Origin: Clavaria fumosa
Taxonomy: Eukaryota > Basidiomycota > Agaricomycetes > Agaricales > Clavariaceae
Assembly (NCBI GenBank): GCA_951802425.1
Contig: OX637795.1
Coordinates: 4,630,501 to 4,694,500 of the forward strand
DNA length: 64,000 nt
Direction of reading: 5' to 3'
Position numbers and translations under genes: made by a program. Positions 31,459 through 42,908 of the stretch are shown here, one piece after another (position 1 is the first letter of the stretch; each line of letters starts with the position of its first letter). The notes under the pieces were generated by a model. The model was not told the DNA's origin, did no database searches, and saw nothing but the letters and a program-made list of their open reading frames with translations.

Positions 31459-34400
31459 GCAGCCCAGAGAGCACAGTATGACTCTCCAGCTGCTCTGACT
31501 CCGATCGTACTAAACTGATACTCGATACCCTTTCCTTTCATCATTCTCTTTCTCTTCTTGCCTCCTCTCCTTCTATTCCTTTTCCATTCAAAGCAATGAT
31601 AGACTCTGGCACTGAACTCTGTTTCATTGATGCCAAATTTGCTTCTCATCTCCATCTTCTGAAAACTCTGGTGACCCCTTGGGAGGTCGTTTTTATTATT
31701 GTGTTTTGCACATGACCTTGCCAAACACAAAACATGCATTATTGAAAATGTAAAATTAAATCTCTCATTTCTCACTCAATTCTGCACAGAATGGCCTCGA
31801 AATTTAAATGTGATATCTTTGATATATTAACTTGGCGTTGGTGGCATCACAAAGCCCTAATCCTTCAATATAAAATTGTCCATTTTGACCTAAAATTAGT
31901 GGTTTTCAGTGTTGAACAGTACTGGTGGGTGTAATACTTCATAAAATGTGCTGGAAATGTGCATGCACCTCCACAGATATGTGGCCTAGGTGCTCCAAAA
32001 GCTTCATCAAGTTTCATGAAGAACTACAGGTTCAGGAGCCAGCCAATTGTGATAGTGTCACAATGGTCACAATGTGACACAACAACAGTCAGTTGGCTCC
32101 TGAACCTGTAGTTCTTCATGGAACTTGATGAAACTTTGGGAGCACCTAGACAACATATCTGAAGAGGTGCATGCACATTTCCAGCACATTTTATGAAGTA
32201 TTGCACCCACCAGTACTGTTCAACACTGAAAACCACTAATTTTAGGTCAAAATGGAGAATTTTATATTGAAGGATTAGGGCTTTGTGATGCCACCAACAC
32301 CAAGTCAATATATCAAAAATATCACATTTAAAATTTGAGGCCATTCTGTGCAGAATTGGGTGAGAAATGAGATATTTAATTTTTACATTTTCAATAATGC
32401 ATGTTTTGTGTTTGGCAAGGTCACATGCAAAACACAATAATGGGACCACCTCCATATGGGTTACCAAAGTGGTCTGGTTATCCATTCGGCTCTCCGCCAT
32501 GGATCTGACCAATGTCTTGTGTGTAGTTACCAATCTTGATCCCTCTAGTGATGTGATCTTGGGAATGAATTGGCTGTTCCAAAACAACCCACGGGTTGAC
32601 TGGACTACTGGCCAGATAAAGCCCAGACCATCTATGAAAGAGCAAAAAACTCTGAAATCTGATCTGGAGGGTGCACCGGCCAGCACTCTCCACTCTGTCC
32701 CTCTGTCTGTCTCTGCTCTGTGCACTCCAGTTCAAATGTCATCCGCAGTGACTCCGAACCAGACCCAGACTCTGTCTCCATCTCTGCTTCTGTCTCTGTC
32801 TTTGACTCTGTCTCTCCAGGAGACACCCAAGGTTTCTTTTGTGAATGCTGCCACATTCGTCACAGCTTGTGTACTTCACAGGTCCCAAGTCTTTGGCATG
32901 ATGTTGTTGAGCAAGTCTGCATGTGTGGCCTCTGCTTCGTTCAACATTCCTGACACCACCCCCCAGGATCTCCTCTCCATTCTGGAGGAGTACAGGGACT
33001 TTCTGGATGTCTTCAGTAAAAAGAAGGCAGATACCCTTGCTCCACACCGACCGTATGATCTAAAAATCAACCTGCTGGATGGCCAATCCCCTCCACCAGG
33101 TGCGGTCTATTCTCTGTTGCAGTCTGAACTCAGCAAACTCTGCGAGTTTCTGGACAAGCACCTCCGCATCGGATTTATCCATCTGAGCCATTCTCCACAC
33201 AGAGCACCTGTGCTCTTTGTCCAGAAGAAGAATGGAATGCTCTGATTATGTGTTGATTTCCATGGTCTCAATAAATTGACCAAAAAAGACCAATATCCAC
33301 TTCCACTGACTAAAGATCTTCTTGATGTTCCAGGAAAAGCCCAAATCTATACACAACTTGACCTCCGACACATGTATCACCTGGTCCGTATTGCTGAAGG
33401 TGACAAATGGTAGACCGCATTCTGCACCCGATATGGATCCTTTGAATGGTGTGTGATGCCCTTTGGGCTCACAAACACACCCGCCACATTCCAGCACTTT
33501 ATGAATGACATATTCTCTGACCTCCTTGACATGTTCATGGTTGTCTACCTTGATGACATCCTCATTTACTCCGAGGATCTGAAGCAACACATTGAGCATG
33601 TCTGAGAGGTACTCTGAAGGCTCCGGAAGAATGGTTTCTTCCTGAACCTGGCTAAGTGTGAATTTCACACTGAAACCATGGAGTATCTCAGATTTGTTTT
33701 ATCTCTGTCCAGACTTTCTATGGACATGGCTAAAGTGAAAACTATACAGGATTGGCCGACTCCATGGAAGGTCAAGGATGTCCAGTCCTTCCTTAGGTTT
33801 GCCAATTTCTACCACCACTTCATCCATGGCTATTCTGAGATTGTCACTCCGATGAACTGCTTGATGCATAAAAACATCGAGTGGCATTGGTCTGGTGATT
33901 GCCAGTCTGCATTTGACTATCTAAAAACCGCATTCTCCACAGCTCTGATCCTCTTGCACTTCATTCCTGGAGCTCCGCTGATAGTCGAAATGGATGCCTC
34001 GGACTACGCTGTTGCTGCAATACTCTCTACAGTCGCCTCTGATGGTGAAGTCCATCCTATCGCCTTTCATTCCTGCACCCTAGGCATCTCCGAACTGAAC
34101 TATGACACCCACGATAAAGAACTCCTTGCTATATTTGAGGCATTTACTGCCTGGAGACACTATCTCAAAGGTTCTGAAATTCCGGTCAACATTGTTACCG
34201 ACCACAAGAACCTCAAGTACTTCTCCATGGTCCACCTGCTCACCTGGCATCAAGCCAGGTGGTCGGAGTTCCTTTCCCAGTTCGATTCTGCCCTGGGCAC
34301 CTCAGAATGAAACCCAATGCATTGATTAGATGATGGGATGTCTATCCCAAAGAGGGGGATAGTGACTATGCCCGCATCAATCTGCAAAACCTCTGGCCAA

Positions 34401-35967
34401 TGTTCTCCAGTGAACAATTGATATTGTCTCTCCAAGCTTCATTGCTTTATGTACCCACACTCCACACGTTGTTTGTGATTAACGATCATCAACTCTGAGA
34501 GGACATCTGTTCTGGACTCTTGCTTGATCCTGTGGTCATCCCGATCCTAGAAGACCTCTGCTCGAACTCCGCGGACCCTAAGTGGTCCATGGATGATGAC
34601 GGACTTCTCCGCGAGCATGGACAGATTTATGTACCAGACATCAATGACCTCCGACTCTGCATTTTACATGTGAGACATGATCACCTGCTTGCCAGACATT
34701 TCAGTCAGACCAAGGCTACAGCCTTGGTCTTCAGGGATTATACCTGGCCGAAACCCTGAGGATTTGTATTGGACTTTTGCAAATCTTGCATGACTTGAGG
34801 TAGGGCAAAAGCCCCTCAGCATAAGCCATATGGAATGCTCAAGCAGCTGCCCATACCCGAGAAACCATGGAATTCCATTTCAATGGATTTCATCAAGCAA
34901 CTCCCTGAGAGCTCCAGTTTCACCACAATATTGGTGGTTGTTGATAGGTTTATGAAGCAGGGGATCTTCATCCCAATGACCAATGAAGTGAACTCCATGG
35001 AGTTGGCCTGTCTATTCATATTCCACATCTTCTTGAAACATGGAGTTCCATCGCATGTCACCTCCAACTGTGGCTCTGAGTTTGTTTCCCATTTTTTCCA
35101 CTCGTTGGGTAAAGTCCTGGACATGACTTTACACTTCACCTCTGGATATCATCCAGAGGGTGACAGACAGACAGAGCGGACTAACCAGATGCTGGAACAG
35201 TACCTCCATTGTTACTGCAATTACCAGCAGGACATTTGGTCACAGCTCCTGCCCCTGGCCAAGTTTGCCTACAACAATGCCCTGAGCGCCACCACTGGGG
35301 TTTCTCTGTTCTTCACAAACAAGGGCTATCACCCAAATATCTTGGTATTCCCCAAATGTGAAGTAACTTCGGTCCATGCCTGAGAGCTTGCTGTAGACTT
35401 GGATCAGCTGCACCAAGAACTCCATAACCAAATTGCCGAAGCACAGAGTCGCTATCAGGGTCCAGCGGACAACTGTTGGACTCTGGCACCAGAGTTTAAG
35501 GTCAGAAACCAAGTCTACGTTAAGGTGAAGTTTTTCTGTATGACCAGACCCTCCAAAAAACTCTCCGACAAGTTCCTTGGACCTTTCAAAATCATCGGAG
35601 AGGCTGGTTCACACTCCTTCATACTCCGACTCCCTGAGGCCATGCGAGCCGTCCACCCCATCTTCCACATTTCCATGCTGGAGCCAGTCACTCCAAATAC
35701 AATTCTGAATCGCACCATCTCCCCGCCTCCCCCAGTAGAGATCAACGGAGACCTAGAGCATGAGATTTCCGAAGTGCTCAACTCCAAGATCGACAAACAC
35801 TGCACCTGCAAACTCCTATACCTGGTGTGGTGGTCTGGATATGAAGGAACCGATGAGGAAACATCCTGGCTCCCCGCTACAGAACTTGTTCATGCCTCCG
35901 AGGCTGTTTTGGATTTCCACCAAGCTTATCCGAACAAGCCCAGACCTCTCAATACCCTCTGGACCTT
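31455..35967 (+). pseudogene. Element C pol, interrupted by the foldback element
   Basis: Protease motif MIDSGTELCFID (31597-31632), cut at 31698 and resuming at 32440. The RT region runs 33050-33660 with an intact YLDD box near 33546-33557 but several stops (33243, 33411 and 33604). RNase H (33678-34290) ends in a deletion near 34290 that shifts frame (FDSALGTSE). H2C2 and integrase (34520-35383) show SMDFIKQLP, TSNCGSEF (Asp to Asn) and [11 protein letters not shown]. The chromodomain is at 35755-35930 (EHEISEVLNSK...YLVWWSGYEG). The natural TAG after NTL is TGG here, so the frame reads through into 3' sequence. Confidence 0.88.
31699..32437. mobile_element. Foldback element, 739 bp, TA target duplication
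   Basis: The two halves are inverted copies over almost their full length (arms about 330-345 bp): ttgtgttttgca at the left end pairs with tgcaaaacacaa at the right, and the arms also pair at gaacctgtagttcttcatg near the centre (32020-32120). TA flanks both ends (31697-31698 and 32438-32439). Removing the element and one TA restores the protease sequence seen in D and E (gattaacaggacc). TA duplication with long inverted arms suggests a non-autonomous Tc1/mariner-type or foldback element. It carries no ORF of its own. Confidence 0.88.
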
Positions 35968-36393
35968 TCTCCATTCACTCCAATACCCCGAAATTTCTCT
36001 TATGCTTCTACTTATGTACATTTTCCATTCCATACAACTCTGTCTCTTTTCTCTGTCTTCTCCGAAACCCAAAAAAAAAAAAAAAAGGATTTCTGTTTCT
36101 CTGTCTCTCTGTCTCCCTCTCTCCCTCTCTGTTCCTTTCTCTGAAAACTCCAAAAACTCTATATAAAAAAAACTCCTTTCTTCTTATTCCTTTTCTCTGA
36201 AAACTCTGAACTTTTTATTTTCCTCCCAAGTCCAACTCCAAAACTCTCTTCATCCTCTCCATCTTGTCTTACTTTATTTTCCTTTCACTCCACTTACTTT
36301 TCACTCAAGCTCAAAGATAAAAAACAAAAAATTGATAAAAAAGAAAGCAAAAGAAAACAATAAATAACTATGTAGATTATTTTTTAATTTTTT
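35968..36393. other. 3' non-coding region of element C
   Basis: Pyrimidine-rich sequence with an A17 run (36069-36086) and ctctctgtctccctctctcc repeats, separating the convergent pol and antisense ORFs. It corresponds to 14860-15297 in element D. Confidence 0.5.
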
Positions 36394-37314
36394 TTAGGTG
36401 GAGGGGGGCGATGCCTGCAAAATTCCCTCAGGCTTCTCCAGCCTGGACTCCACTCCCACTTCTCCCTCCTCTGCCTCTGCACCCTTCTCCATCTCCTTCT
36501 CTGCTCCCACTTCCTCTGTCTCCTTCTCTGCTCCCGCTGCCTCCGCCGCCTTCTTCTCCACCTCTGTCTCCACCCCCTTTTCCGAGCCCACCACCTCCAC
36601 CACCATCTTCTCCTCCTCCTTCTCCTCCCCCGCTCCCCGCTTCCCCATCAGAAATTCCCGGAGGATCTTTCGATCCTCTGACGCCACCTTTCGCTCTGCC
36701 CTCAACTCCTTCCACTCTGCCTTCACCTCCCTCTGCCACTCCTCCAACTCGAACATCCTGTGGACCACCAACTCATAGATGGTTTTCACCACCCCAGTCC
36801 GCTCCACCTCCGCCCTGTCCACCTCCACCTGCAGCACCTCCTCCTCCAACTCCACCACAGTCTTCTTCGACCATGCGGAGCGGAATTTCTTCTGCTCCGG
36901 CTGCTCTGCCTCTCTGCCCCCGCACATGTGATACATGCGGTGCCCCGCCCTCCGCTTGGCCACACACACCCTATCCCGAGCCGGACACATCGCATGCAGT
37001 CCGCGTGCTCCATGTCCAACTCCGTGGCCAGCGTCTGCTTCCTCCCCATCCCCTGCGCCTTCGCAATTTCCTCCGCCCTCCGCTTCACCTCCACCACCCT
37101 CGCCCTCTCCATCTCCTCCTGCCGCATCTTGTCTGTGGCCTCCCTCTTCCTCCACTCCTCCTCCTCCTGCACCTTCTTGTCCTTCAGCGCCTTGATCTGG
37201 CGCATGAGGACTGCAATCTCAGGGTCCTTGTCCTCCACGCGTGACTGCATGGTGTGGTCGAGGCTGGGGAGGCTGGCTAGGCCCTGCTCCGGGTGTGCTC
37301 GGGTTGTGGGACAT
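36394..37314 (-). pseudogene. Antisense accessory ORF of element C
   Basis: Counterpart of 13906-14859, on the strand opposite to pol and 235 bp inside the 3' LTR. Start MSHNPSTPGAGPS at 37314; a frame change precedes the segment from 37250 (EDKDPEIAVLMRQIKALKDKK). Five of the six cysteines survive with C-x2-C-x6-C-x10-C-x2-C spacing (DCMRCVRLGIGC...ACITC). A small deletion then removes the sixth and shifts frame. The C-terminal coiled-coil part is open from about 36980 to 36394 (EDRKILREFLMGKRG, RLEKPEGILQA) and aligns with the D copy. Conservation of both ends with D supports a real ancestral protein; this copy is broken. Confidence 0.65.
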
Positions 37315-37548
37315 CGAGGTTTTAAAGAAAATAGAAGGGATTGCCCATGCTAGGGGCTAGTGATGATGGTAGCAGGTTAAAGAAGAGAAAAAGTGGTGTA
37401 TGACGTGTGCAGCCTTTTGACCCTCAAAAAAATTTTGGACTCTGCTCAACACGCTGTGAAACTCCGATGCTAACTTGTTATGGGAGCCATGTGTTCACAT
37501 GGACTTTGGCCACAGGGTCTCAGGGGTTCGACCCTAAGCGGGGGATAC

Positions 37549-38249
37549 TGTTACGACCCCATCTGCTTGCATAAGCACGATCCCTGCCCCAGACTGCGAG
37601 CTCTGTAACAACTCCGATCCGCTCCACTGTAACTCCGTATGCTCCGCTCTGCACCTTCATCGGACTTCACTCTGCTGGCCTTCAGACCATTTGGACTTCG
37701 TTCTAGAACCTTCTCCCTCCATCCCCTCATTCTCTTAACCATTGAGAGGATACCCTTGACCCATGGGAGTTGCTTTTTGTTGTTGTTTCTTTGTTCCATG
37801 AAAATTGCACAGGCACATGTGGTGAAACTCTCCTAGTAATTTGATATGTACATTGTTTCACATTACTCCTATACTCTGTCCTTGCAGTATAAGTTTCCAC
37901 CTGTATCTCCCTGCTCCTCAGTTCGAATATTAACATCTCTTGATCCTAAAAACATCTCTGAGCTTTCATCCTCATCGTCCTCGATGTTCTCCACATCAGC
38001 CGACCAACTCCAACCAACTCCGACGGACTCTGATCAACTTTGGAGTTTTGACTTACATTCTGATCCTCTCTTGGGTATTGTTCTTGTTTGATAAATAGGG
38101 ACACATATATACATGGTGGCACAACACATACATTGAGGCCGCAGTCCCATAAGTCTTCTTCCTCTTGTTTATTTATCCATTCCTCTGATAATACATCTCC
38201 ACTCCATTATGTTAATCCCTTTGCTGCTAACCTTGTTAGGACTGTGACA
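37549..38249 (+). mobile_element. 3' LTR of element C (701 bp)
   Basis: TGTTACGACC to GGACTGTGACA, preceded by the polypurine tract aagcgggggatac. The TATAAG box is at about 37888-37893 and the 11-mer AGTTCGAATAT at 37920-37930. Confidence 0.92.
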
Positions 38250-39717
38250 GTAGAACACTTTGTACCTTATACCCAAATATTCATAACTCGATCAATACTT
38301 ACCGCGCCGAGGGGAGCCGGCACAGGGCGGCTCATCCGAAGCCTGGATACCTTTGGGTACCCAGATCACTTGACCAAACCAAGTCCTTAGTCAGCAGATA
38401 CTACATTTAGCTTAACTAGACCCTGTCCTTAGTTTAGCTAAATATGTTCTTAGCTCTGTGGGGTGCTAGACTCAGGCTTAGTCCTCTTAGAGGATGGTGC
38501 GACAGTTGTATGGGTACATAATGATGCCTGGAACGTTAAGTTCCATCAGCTATTTATACTGCAAATCGTGTGTCTACTATATTTGGAACGATTCAGCATA
38601 GCTCCTTAACTAGTAATTCTAACATCCCATTTAAGGACTTTAAATTAGGAAGAATTCAGTGGCTTTACATATCAGGTAAGATCATAATTTTATCTTATCT
38701 CCTCATTGAGATATATTGTCTCGAACATTCTAGCTGTTCCAAAAATAATCATAGTGAGTCATACTGACTCGTCTCTAAGGGTTCAAATGCCGGGGATTGT
38801 GGGGAAGGCCCCCACGATCCCCTCCGATCACTTCTGCGACGTTCTGCAACTTTCCCAGTCTTGATCATGTCATTCTCTCATCTATACCTCTTCTGCTTCC
38901 TCTTATCTCTCCCAGATTTAGTCATAATTAAGCGCACTAGCCTTATTTAGCATGTGTTTCAACATATACACTAGTAACACTCTAATACAAAGGGAGATGA
39001 GGGGAGGGCTGAGGGACTGCATGCAAAGGTTGTGGGTGCGTAGTCTGCCTGTGAGAGCAAGCATTCCTAGTTTGACAACACAGTAGCATCGGCCATCAGC
39101 GCCAATCGCTACCTCTGCCTTAGTGAGAATTGAGCTGGCTTGTCAGTCCTCAATCGCTCGATCGAGGTCCGATCACAATCAGGGCTACCCCATGATGTCA
39201 GAGTGGTGTCAGACTCGCATTTGCGAGTTTTGCAACCTTGTAGCTCTGCCGCAAACGCTCCGCTCCTCTTGTAAACTCGCAGGTATAACCCTACAGACCT
39301 TGCCAACATTCCTGCCTACTCAGACTTTCCCACTTCCCATTGCCTTTGGTGCTATTTCAATATCTACTCAGCTGAGGCTCCTAGAGTGATGTTACTTTGT
39401 TTAAGAAATGAAAACCATTGTTTCCTCTTGTGACTCTGGGAATAAGGGTTATCGATGAGTGAAAATCGAATGGTATTAATTGCATCTCCGTGCGATTCTT
39501 AGTTCTTGCTGTGGAGCCTCATCTTCCCCTGAGTGTAGATTTCCTGTACTCTTTTACTTTAGACACCAAATCAAAATCAGTGGTTTTGATGGCTATTGGT
39601 ACATAGGCATATGTAGATAAAGCAGTAGGCTTGTCAGGCTAATGAGATGCATATCTGCAGGGCCCCAGACAAGGAGGAAGGCTAAACATAGTAAGGTAAG
39701 CATATGACACCCTAACA
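38250..39717. mobile_element. Insertion H, right part
   Basis: Unique sequence ending CCCTAACA at 39717, followed by the CTTAC duplication. Contents: a near-perfect hairpin at 38792-38822 (ggggattgtgggg/ccccacgatcccc) and the palindrome actcgcatttgcgagt near 39214. No domain-bearing ORF and no second copy of the H start are recognised, so H's class stays open. Confidence 0.5.
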
Positions 39718-40067
39718 CTTACTACTACCTCAAAATGGTAAAATATATGTCCCTGACCATGACTCCCTCCAACTTGACATCCTGCACTCTAACCATGACC
39801 ACAAATTATGTGGACATCCAGGTATAAGAAAGACAACCCAACTAATAAACAGGTTGTTTTTCTGGCCAGGGCTGCGAAAAGATGTAACTGCCTATGTCTG
39901 AGGTTGTCACACTTGTGCAAGAGCAAAACCCATCTGGCACAAACCTTATGGACTCCTCAAACCCTTGCCTATCGGCAAGTGACCTTGGTCTTTGATTTCG
40001 ATGGACCATATTGAAGCCCTCCCCCTCTCCACAACCTTTGACTCAATTCTTGTCATTGTCTGCCAAC
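39718..40067 (+). pseudogene. B-family integrase fragment
   Basis: Continues the pol fragment that stops at 29639. It encodes the spacer and H2C2 region (DHDSLQLDIL, DHKLCGHPGIRKTTQLINRLFFWPGL, CHTCARAKPIWHKPYG) and the first catalytic segment (MDHIEALPLSTTFDSILVI). It breaks off at about 40067 against the oppositely oriented gag. Confidence 0.82.
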
Positions 40068-41442
40068 TGAGTTCCAGTTGGATTCGAAAGTGAATGACTC
40101 GAAACAAATGATGTGGTTCAAGAAACATTTGTTTTCACCCATCTGCAACAAGCAAAGGTTCTGGTCTGCCTCAATCTGTGTGTTCACTACCCTAAACATT
40201 CCTCCAAACTTGCAAATAAACCCTTCCCAAGAGTGTAGGGCTGGGTGGTCAGGATTGAATTGAAGGAGGGAGGGAGGTGTAGTGGCTCTGCGTGGTGTCC
40301 GTAAGGTAAGAAGCCACAAAAGTAACCTTCTCGTGGTCACCTTGGAAGGTTACCGGCTTTGCAAAGAAAGTCATAAGACATTCCGTGACAAAGGGTTTCC
40401 ATCTGCGCCAATTGCGACCATTGAATGGCTCGGGGCACCTGGTGTCGAGCTTGGATTCTCGAGCGAAGGCATCTTGGGTCGATGGTCCTTCGGAGGGAGG
40501 AGCCTGATAATAGTAATGGTGGTGGTGGGTACCAGGGGCCTCATCTCAAAGCGCAGCAGCGGGGTGTGGAGGCATAGGGGGGACTGGAGGGACCTGTGGG
40601 GCTTCAGCCTGAGATGGGGGGCAAGATGCTGGTCACATCTCTATTGGGGGTATTGGTCGCGCTTCCGGTTGTGGAATGCAGAAGGGCTCGACTGGAATCT
40701 CAAGGCAGGGGGCAGGTTGAAGCATTGCTTCAGTCCCTATAGGGTCGCAAGGGAGTGCCCTACTTGGAGTAGTGGCTGGCTGCGTCCACGTAGGCCAGCT
40801 GCTGCGAGGGGCGGTATACCTAGGGATCCTAGAGACAATGGCGGGTCGCTTGTCAGGCGTGGCAGGATTGGCAAAATTCTGAAGAGATTGGGCCACAACT
40901 TGGAAAAGTGGGGCCATGTCTCAGGGTCCTCTAGCAGGTTGAACCTGTCTCAGAGGTCACAAGGGGGTATCCAGGTCAGGAGGAGTGGGAACTCCATGGT
41001 TGGTCATCCCTGGATACTGTTGCTGACTCTCATATAACTGGTTCTGTGGGTTAGCTTGGAATCCATCCATCAATCATACCAATGCCTCATAGAGATTCAT
41101 TGTCTCAATGAGATATGCTAGTTCTTCATCAAGAGTTCCAGTTTCATATTGGTGGTGAGTATTGTTAAGGATTTGGTAGGTGCAATGGCGAGGGCAGTCG
41201 AAGCACAGGTGGCCGAGCTGCTCCACAAGGGACTGGGCTTCTTCACGCAGGGATGAGGCATGACTAGGTGTGATTTGGGCAGGTTCTTCAGGCTGTATTT
41301 GAATGACGGATGCGGGTCGCTCTTGAACGGTGGTGGGCAGCTTGCAAGTAGTCTCCAAAACCATTGGAGTGATCATGCGGCTACCTGTGCATGTCTGGAA
41401 GTGATGAGTGGTTGGTTGGGGAGGAGTGTGACTGGAAGACAT
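40068..41442 (-). pseudogene. B-family gag
   Basis: Starts MSSSHTPPQPTTHHF at 41442, 55 nt after LTR 41498-42895. An N-terminal region (Asn/Glu-rich, TLDEELAYLIETMNLYEALV) ends in a stop at 41074. A Pro-rich middle segment lies at 40917-40633. The capsid (Retrotrans_gag) block follows at about 40270-40070 (QFNPDHPALHSWEGFICKFGGMF, TQIEADQNLCLL, CFLNHIICFESFTFESNWN), ending at the inversion joint. The C-terminal part and knuckle are lost. Confidence 0.75.
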
Positions 41443-41497
41443 AATAGGGTGTTTATCCAGGTGTTGAGTGGTGGGGTGAGGGGGAGACTTGATATTA

Positions 41498-42895
41498 TGT
41501 TAGGGCCTGTCCCATCTCAATAGTAGTGCCAGAGATCGACTTGTTGGTGACCTATGCTGGAAACTCGCTAGGACCAATCAACTGTTGAGCACAGTTAAGA
41601 ATGCTTGGTCCCGGAAGGTTGCGAAGACGTCTGAGAAGATGTAAGAGTGAAGAAAGACAAGTATAGAAAGAGAAGACATTGCTGGGAAGGTCGCAAAGTC
41701 AGTAGACGAAACGTAAAAGAGGGAATTGACAAGGTGGGAGAAATAGATGATGCTGAGAAGGTTGCAAGGTCGACTGACGAAGCGTAAGAAAGGAAAAGAC
41801 AAAGTGAAGGAAAAAGGATGATGTTGGGAGGGTCATGGATAGTTGCGACAAGATTAGGAAGTGTGTCGATGAAGGCGATGACTTTGCCAACCAACGGGAG
41901 AACCTGTAGGGTTCAAAAGATCAGTACCAAGACAAAATGAAGAGAATACTTAGGCATGTGAGTTTATATGAGCACAGAGGATGAATCAGAGTGAAGCAGG
42001 AGTGTCTTGGCAATCTTGAGGTCACCAAGTGGGACAAGACATATCAATCATGGTGGTTCCAAGCTCAAAGGGCATAATAGCCTCAAGCTTGAACCAATGT
42101 GTGTCAATATCAAGTCTACCATACGAGAAGTACATGCAAGACTTATGTATGTGCATACAGAGAGTAAAACAGAAAAGGAAAAGTACAGAGGTCACCAGGC
42201 GACGAGGCTATAGTAGTACAGGGTATGTTTAGTCATAAAGTGACTAGGCACGTGTTCTACTAAGGTTGTGAGGGGTAAAGAAGACATAGGTAAGGTCATG
42301 ACCTAGTTAAATAAGTATATATGTAGCTATAACTATGGAGGGATTCTCAGATCATAAGTAACATAATTATAGATGACTGAGGAGAAGGGACGCATATTTG
42401 AAGTAATAATACAGCTGACTGTTGGTGGCGCATTTGAGTGTTAAGGTTGCAAGGTCATAAGAGCGGTCACATGGGTGATGCTAGTGACGCAGGTGATGCA
42501 AGTGACTTTGGGCAGGAAGTCATGTGGGTAATGCATGTAACATGGGTAATGGCCATAACGCTGTTATCATATTGGCACTGGTAGTGGTAGCACCGGGGGT
42601 GCTGCATGGCAAGTCACATGCTGGCAGAAGAAGATGTGCAATGATGTGTCGTGCGTGGGATTGGTGGGTCCAGGCGAGGTATGCATGTGGAATGAGATAA
42701 TGGGAGGCGTCGCAAGTATGGCATGGTAGTCATGAGTGTTGTGTGAGTGCGGGAAAGGTTGGAGAGGCTTCCGGAAAGGGACAGCGGGTTTTGGAAGCAT
42801 GTAGAGGGGCTCATGAGGTTGTAGAGGGTCATCAGGAGGTTCAGAAGTGTTGGTAAGGTCGGTTTGGGTATGGGAAAAATGAATGGGTCCTGACA
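41498..42895 (-). mobile_element. B-family LTR (B2, 1398 bp), shared by two elements
   Basis: Starts TGTTAGGGC and ends GGTCCTGACA. To its left is gag (40068-41442) in 5' position for a - strand element. To its right is 3'-end sequence of another - strand B element (42896-45257). One LTR thus serves as 5' LTR of one copy and 3' LTR of the next, as unequal LTR recombination produces. Longer than B1 (1186 bp in two pieces) through internal repeats. Confidence 0.85.
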
Positions 42896-42908
42896 TGATA
42901 TCAAGGTG

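Larger units (their letters stand above)
30114..38249 (+). mobile_element. Element C: chromodomain Ty3/Gypsy copy with truncated 5' LTR
   Basis: Complete order on the + strand: truncated 5' LTR (30114-30242), primer site (30245-30255), gag, protease, RT, RNase H, integrase, chromodomain, antisense ORF, polypurine tract (gcgggggatac) and 3' LTR (37549-38249). The left LTR lacks about 570 bp, so no target duplication can be checked. A 739-bp foldback element interrupts the protease. Confidence 0.9.

Noticed and set aside
36411..37353. + strand Pro/Ser-rich frames of 126-277 codons in element C
   Set aside because: Shadows of the antisense accessory ORF on the complementary strand.
38775..38800. 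tRNA-like B box (gggttcaaatgcc)
   Set aside because: No acceptor stem, A box or anticodon arm can be folded around it.
39109..39389. Open frames on both strands in insertion H
   Set aside because: Short, overlapping and without any recognisable domain.
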